Source: Alphaproteobacteria bacterium
Lineage (GTDB): Bacteria; Pseudomonadota; Alphaproteobacteria; Rhizobiales; Beijerinckiaceae
Direction of reading: 5' to 3'
NCBI GenBank assembly: GCA_016869435.1
Contig: VGEB01000001.1
Location: 1 to 64,000 of the forward strand
DNA length: 64,000 nucleotides
The position numbers and the translations under genes are program-made. Position 1 is the first letter of the stretch; each line of letters begins with the position of its first letter. Shown one piece after another: positions 25,800-33,372 of this stretch. Below the pieces are notes generated by a model that was not told the DNA's origin, made no database searches, and worked only from the letters and a program-made list of their open reading frames with translations.

Positions 25800-26247
25800 G
25801 CGTAATGACCCACTCGAACTCCGGATGCGCCGCGGCGACATGCTCCCACCATCGCCGCCCGTCCTGCAAGCGCGGCGAAAGGTCGTTGACCCTGAACCGC
25901 CGGAACGCTTCCGGCTGCGCTGTCGTCCCGGCGATGACCGCCTCGACCATGGCGCGCCCGAGGCCACGGCGCAGGGAGTTGATCTGCTCGAAAACGAGCG
26001 ACGGCGGCTCATAGGCGCCGGCGAGCAGAAGCGCGATCCCTGACGCCTCTGTCCCGTCTGGCGTCGTAATGAGTTTCGCCGAGGTCGACGCTTTGATTTC
26101 AAAGAAGCCGCGCCCATAGGGCCGCGAATCGACGTAAAGGCCGAGCGCCGCCAGGTTATGGGCGATCGCCTCAGCGATCGCCCGCATCGCCGGATCGACC
26201 GGCTGGGCCGGTGCCCGTCTGAACCGCCAAGCTTCCCAGAACGCCAT
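25771..26247 (-). CDS. Hypothetical protein upstream of the HExxH protein
   Basis: A 158-residue soluble protein starting MAFWEAWRFRRAPAQPVDPA. Its core AHNLAALGLYVDSRPYGRGF and AYEPPSLVFEQINSLRRGLG has codon-position composition like the neighbouring genes. No family is recognised. The tail FEWVITHEEPFNSGR overlaps the start of the HExxH protein by 29 bp. The ATG at 26247 lies 76 bp from divergent hemW. The two-gene unit suggests a joint role. Confidence 0.6.
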   Translation of the reverse strand: MAFWEAWRFRRAPAQPVDPAMRAIAEAIAHNLAALGLYVDSRPYGRGFFEIKASTSAKLITTPDGTEASGIALLLAGAYEPPSLVFEQINSLRRGLGRAMVEAVIAGTTAQPEAFRRFRVNDLSPRLQDGRRWWEHVAAAHPEFEWVITHEEPFNSGR

Positions 26248-26322
26248 GCAGACCCCCAAAACGGGCGGTGGAAGGGCCGTCGTCCGCCGTGCCCTTCCCG
26301 CCGTTCCATGCGATAAAGAGCC

Positions 26323-27492
26323 ATGGCGACACCGATTCGCAACGCTTTCGACCCAGGCTTCGGCGTTTATGTCCACTGGCCGTTCTGCCTGTCGAAATGC
26401 CCCTATTGCGATTTCAACAGCCACGTCCGGCGCGGCGACGTCGACGAGGACCGCTTCGTCGAGGCCTTCGCCGTCGAGCTTGCGCATCGCGCCGCCCTCA
26501 CGCGGGGGCGCGAAGTCCGCTCGATCTTCTTTGGCGGCGGCACGCCGTCGCTGATGTCGCCGTCGACGGTTGAAGCGGTTCTATCCCAGATTTCGAGCCA
26601 TTGGAGCCTCGCCAAGGACTGCGAGATCACGCTCGAAGCCAATCCGACCAGCGTCGAAGCCTCGCGCTTCAAAGGCTTCAAATCCGCCGGCGTCAACCGC
26701 GTGTCGCTCGGCGTGCAGGCCTTGAACGATATCGATCTCCGGGCGCTCGGGCGGCAGCATTCGGTCGCCGAAGCGCTGATGGCGCACGACGTCGCCAATT
26801 CGGTCTTCGCACGCACGTCCTTCGATCTGATCTACGGCCGTTCCGGCCAGACCCCCGCGGCCTGGCGCAAAGAACTGGAGCTGGCGCTCGCCCGCGCGCC
26901 CGAACATGTCTCGCTTTATCAGCTGACGATCGAGCCCGAGACGATGTTCGAGCGCATGGTCAACGCCGGCAAGATGGCCCTGCCCGAGGCCGACGTTCAG
27001 CGCGCGCTCTGGGACGTGACGCAGGAGGTCACCGCCCGCGCTGGCCTGCCCGCTTACGAAGTCTCCAACCACGCGCGGCCGGGCGCCGAGTGCCGTCACA
27101 ATCTGGTCTATTGGCGCTATGGCGAATATGTCGGCGTCGGTCCCGGCGCTCACGGGCGCATCGTCACGCCGCGCGGGCGGCGCGCCCAGGCGGCCGAGCG
27201 GCACCCGGAGATGTGGCTCACCTGCGTCGAAACCGAAGGGCACGGCCTGATCGAGGACGAACTGCTCTCCTCCGAGCAGGAAGGCGACGAGTTCCTGTTG
27301 ATGGGTCTGCGGCTGCGCGAAGGCGTCGATCCGCAGCGCTATTTTCTGCTGACCGGGAAGCGCCTGTCGCAATCGCGGATCAGCGAATTGATCGGCGACG
27401 GGCTCGTCGAATTCACCCGCGAGAACCGGCTGCGCGTGAGTTCTGAAGGCTTCCCAGTGCTCGATGCGGTGGTCGCCGACCTCGCGGCGTAG
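26323..27492 (+). CDS. hemW: HemW-type radical SAM protein (coproporphyrinogen III oxidase-like)
   Basis: A 389-residue radical SAM protein. The cluster motif is C22-L-S-K-C26-P-Y-C29 in VHWPFCLSKCPYCDFNSH; downstream FFGGGTPSLMS and the substrate/SAM motifs ITLEANPTSVEASRFKGFKS, GVNRVSLGVQALND and SFDLIYGRSGQTPAAW are all present. HemW lacks the extra cysteine of true HemN (CxxxCxxCxC) and serves as a heme chaperone rather than an oxidase; here position +2 after the third Cys is Phe, supporting HemW. In many proteobacteria it follows rdgB; here it is alone. Confidence 0.93.
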   Translation: MATPIRNAFDPGFGVYVHWPFCLSKCPYCDFNSHVRRGDVDEDRFVEAFAVELAHRAALTRGREVRSIFFGGGTPSLMSPSTVEAVLSQISSHWSLAKDCEITLEANPTSVEASRFKGFKSAGVNRVSLGVQALNDIDLRALGRQHSVAEALMAHDVANSVFARTSFDLIYGRSGQTPAAWRKELELALARAPEHVSLYQLTIEPETMFERMVNAGKMALPEADVQRALWDVTQEVTARAGLPAYEVSNHARPGAECRHNLVYWRYGEYVGVGPGAHGRIVTPRGRRAQAAERHPEMWLTCVETEGHGLIEDELLSSEQEGDEFLLMGLRLREGVDPQRYFLLTGKRLSQSRISELIGDGLVEFTRENRLRVSSEGFPVLDAVVADLAA

Positions 27493-27518
27493 CGGATTTC
27501 CCTCAAAGACAGGCGCGA

Positions 27519-27545
27519 CCGGCGCCGCTCAAGAGACGGCGCCGG
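27519..27545. repeat. GC-rich hairpin between convergent hemW and pmoC
   Basis: CCGGCGCCG and CGGCGCCGG form a 9-bp stem with a 9-base loop in the 72-bp gap between the two stop codons. There is no T-run, but the position suggests a bidirectional end-of-transcript structure. Confidence 0.45.
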
Positions 27546-27564
27546 CTGAGCGTTCAGGGCGAAC

Positions 27565-28338
27565 TTAGCGCTGGTACAATTTCTCCAGCGCGTCGGAGCC
27601 GAGAAGTTCGCCGATGCGGCCAAGGATTAGCAGCACGACGCCAAACATCGCGAGCGACATCCATCCGAAAAAGACGAAGCCCCAGTGCAGCGGACCTGCA
27701 AAACCTTCGTCCATCGACCAGAATGTATGGCCCCATTCGTTGAATCCCACGTTCGGGATGGTCATGAAGACGCCGACGACGAGAACCACGAAGGCGAGAG
27801 AATAGCCCCTCGCGAAAATGGGCAGGCGCGTCCTTGCGTAGAAGAACGCGCCTAGCCCTATGATCGCGAAAAGCGGATATGAAACGTAAAAGGTGATGAT
27901 ATTGCTTGGCGTGAAATCCGTGTCGCGCACGGCGGTCATGTGCCAGACCGCCGTCTGCTCCGAAAAGAAGCTTAAGCCCCAATAGAGGGCGAGCGCGAAA
28001 ATAAGCAGCCACTGAACCAGATAAATGAGCCGGCGCATTTCAGTCGGAGCGGCCAGGCTCGCCAGATCGCGGTCTCGCGTGCGCCACAGAAAGCCAACCA
28101 AGCCTGCCGCGCCGAGGAAGGACGCGAGAATCGCAAATTGCAGCAGGCCCATCCAATAGACCTGGAACTCGGGCGCGAATGAATCGAGGCCGACGCTCCA
28201 GGCAAAAAATTGCTCATAGAGACGCAGGATGATCACGAACGTCATCAGCGCGGCGAGGCCGATGAGAACGGGCTTCGTATCCATGATTCGTTCGGCGCCC
28301 AGGGCGACAGAACGAGTTTCTGCTTTTGTCACGCTCAT
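27565..28338 (-). CDS. pmoC: Solitary divergent PmoC-like protein (particulate methane/ammonia monooxygenase subunit C)
   Basis: A 257-residue, six-helix membrane protein clearly homologous to PmoC: WSVGLDSFAPEFQVYWMGLL, ALYWGLSFFSEQ, VRDTDFTPSNIITFYVSYP, YARTRLPIFARGYSLAFV, IPNVGFNEWGHTFW and PLHWGFVFFGWMSL. In Methylosinus/Methylocystis PmoC the metal site uses Asp129, His133 and His146. In this protein those positions are Thr129, His133 and Asn146, so two of three ligands are lost, while Asn200, His204 and His218 (the second conserved set) remain. No pmoA or pmoB is adjacent, unlike pmoCAB operons. The start at 28338 has GGAGATAATT directly upstream. It may be a regulatory, accessory or substrate-shifted paralogue, or a decaying copy; the intact frame argues against decay. 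Confidence 0.9.
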   Translation of the reverse strand: MSVTKAETRSVALGAERIMDTKPVLIGLAALMTFVIILRLYEQFFAWSVGLDSFAPEFQVYWMGLLQFAILASFLGAAGLVGFLWRTRDRDLASLAAPTEMRRLIYLVQWLLIFALALYWGLSFFSEQTAVWHMTAVRDTDFTPSNIITFYVSYPLFAIIGLGAFFYARTRLPIFARGYSLAFVVLVVGVFMTIPNVGFNEWGHTFWSMDEGFAGPLHWGFVFFGWMSLAMFGVVLLILGRIGELLGSDALEKLYQR

Positions 28339-28527
28339 AATTATCTCCAAATTTCCGGGCTGCAGGAGGCCTGCCGCGCCTCCTCAAGGGCTCGATGCGC
28401 GCATGTCGGCAACCGCATTGATGACAGCGGCCGTCACGGCGGAAGAGTCTGAATGCTTCTCGCGCGCGTCCTTCGTCCGCGCCGCCGTCGAAAGGGCGAG
28501 GACGGATAGTCGTCTGCTAGAAAAGCT

Positions 28528-28914
28528 TCAGCCGTGCTGAGGAGGAGGCCGCGGCGATTGAGGCGCGCCTTTCGGCTCGATTCGCGGCGTGACGCCGGAC
28601 GTCGCTCGCGGAAGCGAAATCGCTTCCGTTGCAAAAATCAGCGCGATCGAAGCGACCGACTTTACAGGCGGCGCATCCAATGCGCCGCTATGAAGAATGC
28701 AGCAAGATCCATGGCAATGGCGGCTGTGGGGGATGGCCGGCGGGTCGCCGCCGTTCGCGCCGTCCTGCGGCGCGCAATTTCCGCCGAAGACGACGCCTTC
28801 GCCAAGCGTTGCGAAATGCGTGGCCGCGATCGTCGTCTGCGCGAGAAACAGACAGGCGACCAGCGTCGCAAACATGCGCGCGCGCAACTGCATTCGCTGA
28901 AAAATTGGAGCCAC
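28528..28914 (-). CDS. Small exported Cys/His-containing protein (DUF2946-like)
   Basis: A 128-residue protein with an N-terminal signal-like segment (RMFATLVACLFLAQTTIAAT), a motif SRHCHGSCCILHSG (about 66-79) and a proline-rich tail. Signal, short His/Cys cluster and hydrophobic second half recall DUF2946-type proteins, whose function is unknown but which often accompany copper genes. The GTG at 28914 has GAGAGGCG ahead of it; ATG codons further in, such as 28875, are possible. It lies 190 bp upstream of the pmoC-like gene on the same strand. The coding call is moderate. Confidence 0.5.
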   Translation of the reverse strand: MAPIFQRMQLRARMFATLVACLFLAQTTIAATHFATLGEGVVFGGNCAPQDGANGGDPPAIPHSRHCHGSCCILHSGALDAPPVKSVASIALIFATEAISLPRATSGVTPRIEPKGAPQSPRPPPQHG

Positions 28915-29326
28915 CGCCGCCTCTCGGTTTCCAAAGTCGACGTTAGGTTTCGATCGCTCGCCCGGTCAAGCAAGTCATCTATGGGCAGTCATGCGGCGAA
29001 ACGACGCTACGAAATTGACGCAGGACAAGGACGAAAGCGACGCGCCTGATTTCAAATTCGATTCTGAAGTGCGCTGTCAAACTGGATCGAAATTCGCCGC
29101 AGCGAATATTTCATTGATCGCATTCATCGACGTGGAGAGGCCATTCTTAAGAACTGGCTTTCGACGCAAACGCCTCGGACTCACTCTTTCATCAACCTCA
29201 GGCATGCTGTTTCGAACCGGCTCGCCGAAACGGGCGCCCTGTCGTAAGTTCGAATATGCGGCCGGCCGTTTGACTTCGATCATGCGGCGCGGCGGCCACG
29301 TAGCGTAGCGCTTGAGTTGAAAGCAA
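28915..29326. other. 412-bp intergenic region upstream of the ligase fusion
   Basis: Open frames on both strands in this stretch look unlike proteins and have no ribosome sites, so no gene is called. The composition is slightly AT-richer than the flanks. It probably contains the divergent promoters of the small Cys/His protein and of the acyl-AMP ligase/acyltransferase fusion. Confidence 0.5.
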
Positions 29327-32179
29327 ATGCCGGAGGCGGTTTCAAGTCTTGAAGACGGCGCATCGACGCGCCCTTTGGAAGAAACGCAGAAGGCTGCGCT
29401 TGAGATCGTGCGCGGTCTCGTCACCGAGTTGCATCCCGATTTCGTCGACTTGCGGCTCGTGCGCCTCGACTGCGACCTTGACAGAGATTTAGGGCTCGAC
29501 AGCCTGTCGCGCGCCGAGCTGCTGCTGCGGCTTAATCGCAAGTTCAAGGTTCAGCTTCCCGAAGGACTGATTGGACAGGCCAACAGTCCCCGCGATCTCG
29601 TCAACGCAGTTCTCGCCGCTGGCGCAGCTTTGCCGCCTGCGTCGTCTCGTCCAATATCGCATGTGACGCTTGAGAGCGTGGACGAGCCGATCGAGGCCAA
29701 GACGCTGATCGATGCGCTCGCTCGACATGCCGAGCGCCACGAGGCTCGTGAACATGTCTTGCTCTGGCGAGCCGAAGGTCCTCCGGAGCCGATGACATAC
29801 GGCGAACTCTACCACGCGGCGCGCGCCGCAGCGGGCGGCCTCGTTGAGCGCGGCGTCGGTTGTGGAGATCGCGTTGCGATCATGCTGCCGACTAGCCGCG
29901 ATTTTTTCGTCGCTTTTTTTGCGGCATTGTTTTGCGGTGCGGTTCCTGTGCCGATTTATCCGCCCTTTCGCTTGGCGCAGATCGAGGAACATTTGCGCCG
30001 CCAAGCCGGCATATTGTCGAACGCCGAAGCCGGCGTGCTCATCACCAATGCCGAGATCAGAGTCGTCGGAAATTTGCTCTATGGGCTCGTCAGCGCGCTT
30101 CAACACATCGTGACGATTCGGGATCTGAACTCTGCTCCGCCTATATCCGGACCATTGCCGGCGCCGCCCGACGCCACCGCGCTCATCCAATACACCTCAG
30201 GCAGCACCGGCGATCCCAAGGGCGTCGTTCTGTCTCACGCCAATCTCCTTGCGAACATCCGCGCCATGGGCGGGATGCTGAAGGCTTCGTCGGCAGACAG
30301 GGTCGTGAGCTGGCTGCCGCTCTATCATGACATGGGGCTCATCGGCTGCTGGCTTGGCAGTCTCTACTACGGAGCGACGGCGCTCATCATGTCGCCGTTG
30401 TCCTTTCTCGCTGATCCGGCGCGCTGGTTCTGGGCGATCGATACGCACAAGGCCACAATCTCGGCGGCGCCCAATTTTGCCTACGAGCTGTGCTTGAAGG
30501 CGATCGACGATACGAAAATTCGCGGTCTGGATTTATCGTCGCTGCGAGCGATTATGAACGGCGCCGAGCCGGTCAGTCCAACATCCGTCGCGCGCTTTGC
30601 TCAGCGATTTGCGCCTTACGGCTTTCGGCCCGAGGCGATGACTCCCGTTTACGGATTGGCGGAAAATGCGGTTGGGCTTGCCTTCCCGCCGCTAGGCCGG
30701 GGACCGCTGATCGATCGCGTGGATCGCAAGGCGCTCGACCGGGACGGCGTTGCGCGAGTCGCGGCCGCCAACGTCGAGAACGTCATCTCTCTCGTTGCCT
30801 GCGGACGGCCTCTTCCGCATCATGAAATCCGAGTTGTCGATGACGCCAGTCGCGAATTGCCGGAGCGACACGAAGGGCGCATTCAGTTCCGCGGGCCGTC
30901 CGCGACGCGAGGATATTTCCAGAATCCGGAAAAGACCGCTGCGCTGTTTGACGGCGATTGGCTCGAGACCGGCGATCGCGGCTACATCGCAGGAGGCGAT
31001 GTCTTCATCACAGGCCGCATAAAGGATCTGATCAAGCGCGCCGGACGCAACATTTATCCGCAGGAGCTCGAAGAGGCTGTCGGTTCGCTTGAAGGAACGA
31101 GAAAAGGCTGCGTCGCGGCGTTTCCCGCGATCGATGCGCGCGCCGGCACGGAGAGGCTCGTCGTCCTCGCCGAAACGCGCCTGACCGACGATGCGCGACG
31201 GGAGTCCCTGCGCAAGAGGATCGTAGAGGCGTCTCAAGCCTTGCTCGATCTCGCGCCGGACGAAGTCGTTCTCGTTCCGCCGCACACCATCCCCAAGACG
31301 TCGAGCGGGAAAATAAGGCGCTCGGCCGCTCGCGCCATGTTCGAATCGGGTCAGTTGCGAACGAAAGGCAAAAGCCCGCAATGGCAGCTCGTGCGCGTCG
31401 CCCTCTCCGGCGTTGCGCCTCGGCTGCATCGCTTCTCGTTAAATTTCGCTATTTCGGCTTTTAACGCTTACGCGTGGAGCGTGCTGGTCCTGATTGGCGC
31501 TTTGGTTTGGCCATGCGTGCTGTTGACGCCGAAGCGAATATGGCGTCACCGCCTTGTCAGCGCGGCCGCGCGATTGTTTTTCCGCGCCATCGGATGCCCG
31601 CTCACGATTACCTGCGACGCGCCAGTTCGGCAGGAAAATGCGGTCCTCATCGCCAATCATTCGAGCTATCTGGACAGCGCCGTCATGGTCGCCGCCTGTC
31701 CCGGCGAGCTTTCGTTCGTTGCGAAGGAAGAACTTGCGCATCAGCTTGTGGCTGGTCCCTTCTTGCGGCGGATTGGCGCGATCTTCGTGCGCCGCACCGA
31801 CCCGGCGGGCGGCGTCGCCGACGCAAGAGCCGCCTTGCAGTCAGCGCGCGCCGGCATGCGCCTCGTCTGGTTTCCCGAAGGCACCTTTTCGCGAATGCCC
31901 GGGCTATTGCCATTTCATATCGGCGCGTTCTCAACCGCCGCGCAATTGGGGCTTCCGGTCGTGCCGATCACCATACGCGGGACGCGTTCGATTTTACGCA
32001 GCGATTCATCGCTGTTCAGGCGCGGCCCCATCGCCGTACATATCGGCGCGCCAATCGAGCCGAAGGGCGCCGATTTTCAAGCGGCGGTCGGGTTGCGCGA
32101 CGCTGCGCGCAAAAAAATATTGGAGCATTGCGGCGAGCCCGACCTTGGCCATGAGAGAGTGACGCTGACGGCGCCCTAA
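29327..32179 (+). CDS. ACP / fatty acyl-AMP ligase / PlsC acyltransferase fusion
   Basis: A 950-residue three-domain protein. (1) Acyl carrier domain, about 20-105: DRDLGLDSLSRAELL with the phosphopantetheine Ser59. (2) AMP-forming ligase, about 125-680: IQYTSGSTGDPKGVVLSH (P-loop), VYGLAENAVGLAF, ETGDRGYIAGGDVFITGRIK and PKTSSGKIRR with the catalytic lysine. (3) After a membrane-associated stretch (AWSVLVLIGALVWPCVLL), a PlsC-type acyltransferase, about 750-940: NHSSYLDSAV (HX4D), FPEGTFSRMPG and PVVPITIRGT. The protein can be expected to activate a fatty acid, load it on its own ACP and transfer it to a lipid. It resembles Aas-like acyl-ACP synthetase/acyltransferases but with a built-in ACP at the N-terminus. 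It converges with aroC. Confidence 0.88.
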   Translation: MPEAVSSLEDGASTRPLEETQKAALEIVRGLVTELHPDFVDLRLVRLDCDLDRDLGLDSLSRAELLLRLNRKFKVQLPEGLIGQANSPRDLVNAVLAAGAALPPASSRPISHVTLESVDEPIEAKTLIDALARHAERHEAREHVLLWRAEGPPEPMTYGELYHAARAAAGGLVERGVGCGDRVAIMLPTSRDFFVAFFAALFCGAVPVPIYPPFRLAQIEEHLRRQAGILSNAEAGVLITNAEIRVVGNLLYGLVSALQHIVTIRDLNSAPPISGPLPAPPDATALIQYTSGSTGDPKGVVLSHANLLANIRAMGGMLKASSADRVVSWLPLYHDMGLIGCWLGSLYYGATALIMSPLSFLADPARWFWAIDTHKATISAAPNFAYELCLKAIDDTKIRGLDLSSLRAIMNGAEPVSPTSVARFAQRFAPYGFRPEAMTPVYGLAENAVGLAFPPLGRGPLIDRVDRKALDRDGVARVAAANVENVISLVACGRPLPHHEIRVVDDASRELPERHEGRIQFRGPSATRGYFQNPEKTAALFDGDWLETGDRGYIAGGDVFITGRIKDLIKRAGRNIYPQELEEAVGSLEGTRKGCVAAFPAIDARAGTERLVVLAETRLTDDARRESLRKRIVEASQALLDLAPDEVVLVPPHTIPKTSSGKIRRSAARAMFESGQLRTKGKSPQWQLVRVALSGVAPRLHRFSLNFAISAFNAYAWSVLVLIGALVWPCVLLTPKRIWRHRLVSAAARLFFRAIGCPLTITCDAPVRQENAVLIANHSSYLDSAVMVAACPGELSFVAKEELAHQLVAGPFLRRIGAIFVRRTDPAGGVADARAALQSARAGMRLVWFPEGTFSRMPGLLPFHIGAFSTAAQLGLPVVPITIRGTRSILRSDSSLFRRGPIAVHIGAPIEPKGADFQAAVGLRDAARKKILEHCGEPDLGHERVTLTAP

Positions 32180-32195
32180 CCGCGCTGCTTGGTCG

Positions 32196-33278
32196 TCACC
32201 CCATTTGCCCGCGATGGCGCAAGAAATGATCGGCAAGCACACAGGCCATCATCGCTTCGCCAATCGGAACCGCGCGGATGCCGACGCAGGGGTCGTGACG
32301 GCCCTTGGTGACGATATCAGTCTCCTTGCCGAAGCGATCGATCGTGCGGCGCGGCGTGAGAATCGACGACGTCGGTTTCACCGCGAAACGCACGACGATT
32401 GGCTGGCCCGTCGAAATGCCGCCGAGCACGCCGCCGGCGTTGTTCGACAAGAACCGCGGCCCGTTCTCTCCGGCGCGCATCTCATCGGCGTTCTCTTCGC
32501 CGGTGAGTGCGGCGGCGGCGAATCCGGCGCCGATTTCGACGCCCTTCACCGCATTGATCGACATCATCGCCGCGGCGAGATCGGCGTCGAGCTTGCCGTA
32601 GATCGGCGCGCCCCAGCCAGCCGGGACGCCTTCCGCCACGACTTCGATCACCGCGCCGACGGATGAGCCGTCCTTGCGCACGCCGTCGAGATAGTCCGCC
32701 CATAATTGCGTCGTGCCAGCGTCGGGGCAAAAGAGCGGATTGCGTTCGACTTCCGCCCAGTCGAAACGCGTGCGGTCGATCTTGTGCGGACCAACCTGCG
32801 CCAGCGCGCCGCGAATCGTCACGCCGGCGATCACCTTTCGCGCGACGGCGCCGGCGGCGACTCGCGCCGCCGTTTCGCGCGCCGATGATCGCCCGCCGCC
32901 GCGATAGTCGCGCACGCCATATTTCGCGTCATAGACATAATCGGCGTGGCCGGGACGATATTTGTCGGCGATCTCCCCGTAGTCTTTGGAACGCTGGTCG
33001 GTGTTCTCGATCATCAGCGCGATCGGGGTTCCGGTCGTCACCTGTCGGCCGTCGCCGTCGGCAAAAACGCCGGAGAGGATTTTCACCTCATCCGCCTCCC
33101 GCCGCTGCGTGGTAAAGCGCGACTGTCCCGGCTTGCGCTTGTCGAGATAGCCTTGGATGTCCTGCGCTTCGAGCGGAATTTTCGGCGGACATCCGTCGAC
33201 GATCGCGCCGAGCGCCGGACCATGGCTCTCGCCGAAGGTGGTGACGCGGAAGAGATGGCCGAAACTGTTGTGGGACAT
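32196..33278 (-). CDS. aroC: Chorismate synthase
   Basis: The 360-residue last enzyme of the shikimate pathway, converting EPSP to chorismate with reduced FMN. Signatures: [20 protein letters not shown] at the N-terminus, [20 protein letters not shown] with [20 protein letters not shown], and the C-terminal [20 protein letters not shown]. Length is typical. It runs divergently from polA with a 94-bp gap and ends 16 bp from the convergent ligase fusion. Confidence 0.97.
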   Translation of the reverse strand: MSHNSFGHLFRVTTFGESHGPALGAIVDGCPPKIPLEAQDIQGYLDKRKPGQSRFTTQRREADEVKILSGVFADGDGRQVTTGTPIALMIENTDQRSKDYGEIADKYRPGHADYVYDAKYGVRDYRGGGRSSARETAARVAAGAVARKVIAGVTIRGALAQVGPHKIDRTRFDWAEVERNPLFCPDAGTTQLWADYLDGVRKDGSSVGAVIEVVAEGVPAGWGAPIYGKLDADLAAAMMSINAVKGVEIGAGFAAAALTGEENADEMRAGENGPRFLSNNAGGVLGGISTGQPIVVRFAVKPTSSILTPRRTIDRFGKETDIVTKGRHDPCVGIRAVPIGEAMMACVLADHFLRHRGQMG

Positions 33279-33372
33279 GCGGTCTTCTAGGCCCGGTGCC
33301 GGCGCCGGTCAAACGGCGGATTTAAGTCGCCTGCGCCATGACGCGGCGCCCGCGCGCCGTTAAGATAGGCCC

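Noticed and set aside
25799-26342. N-terminal extension of the HExxH protein frame
   Set aside because: It is an out-of-frame reading of the upstream 158-residue gene; the composition is Arg/Ser-rich as typical of a +1 shadow.
28991-29308. 105-codon plus-strand open frame ahead of the ligase fusion
   Set aside because: No ribosome site, no family similarity, and irregular composition.
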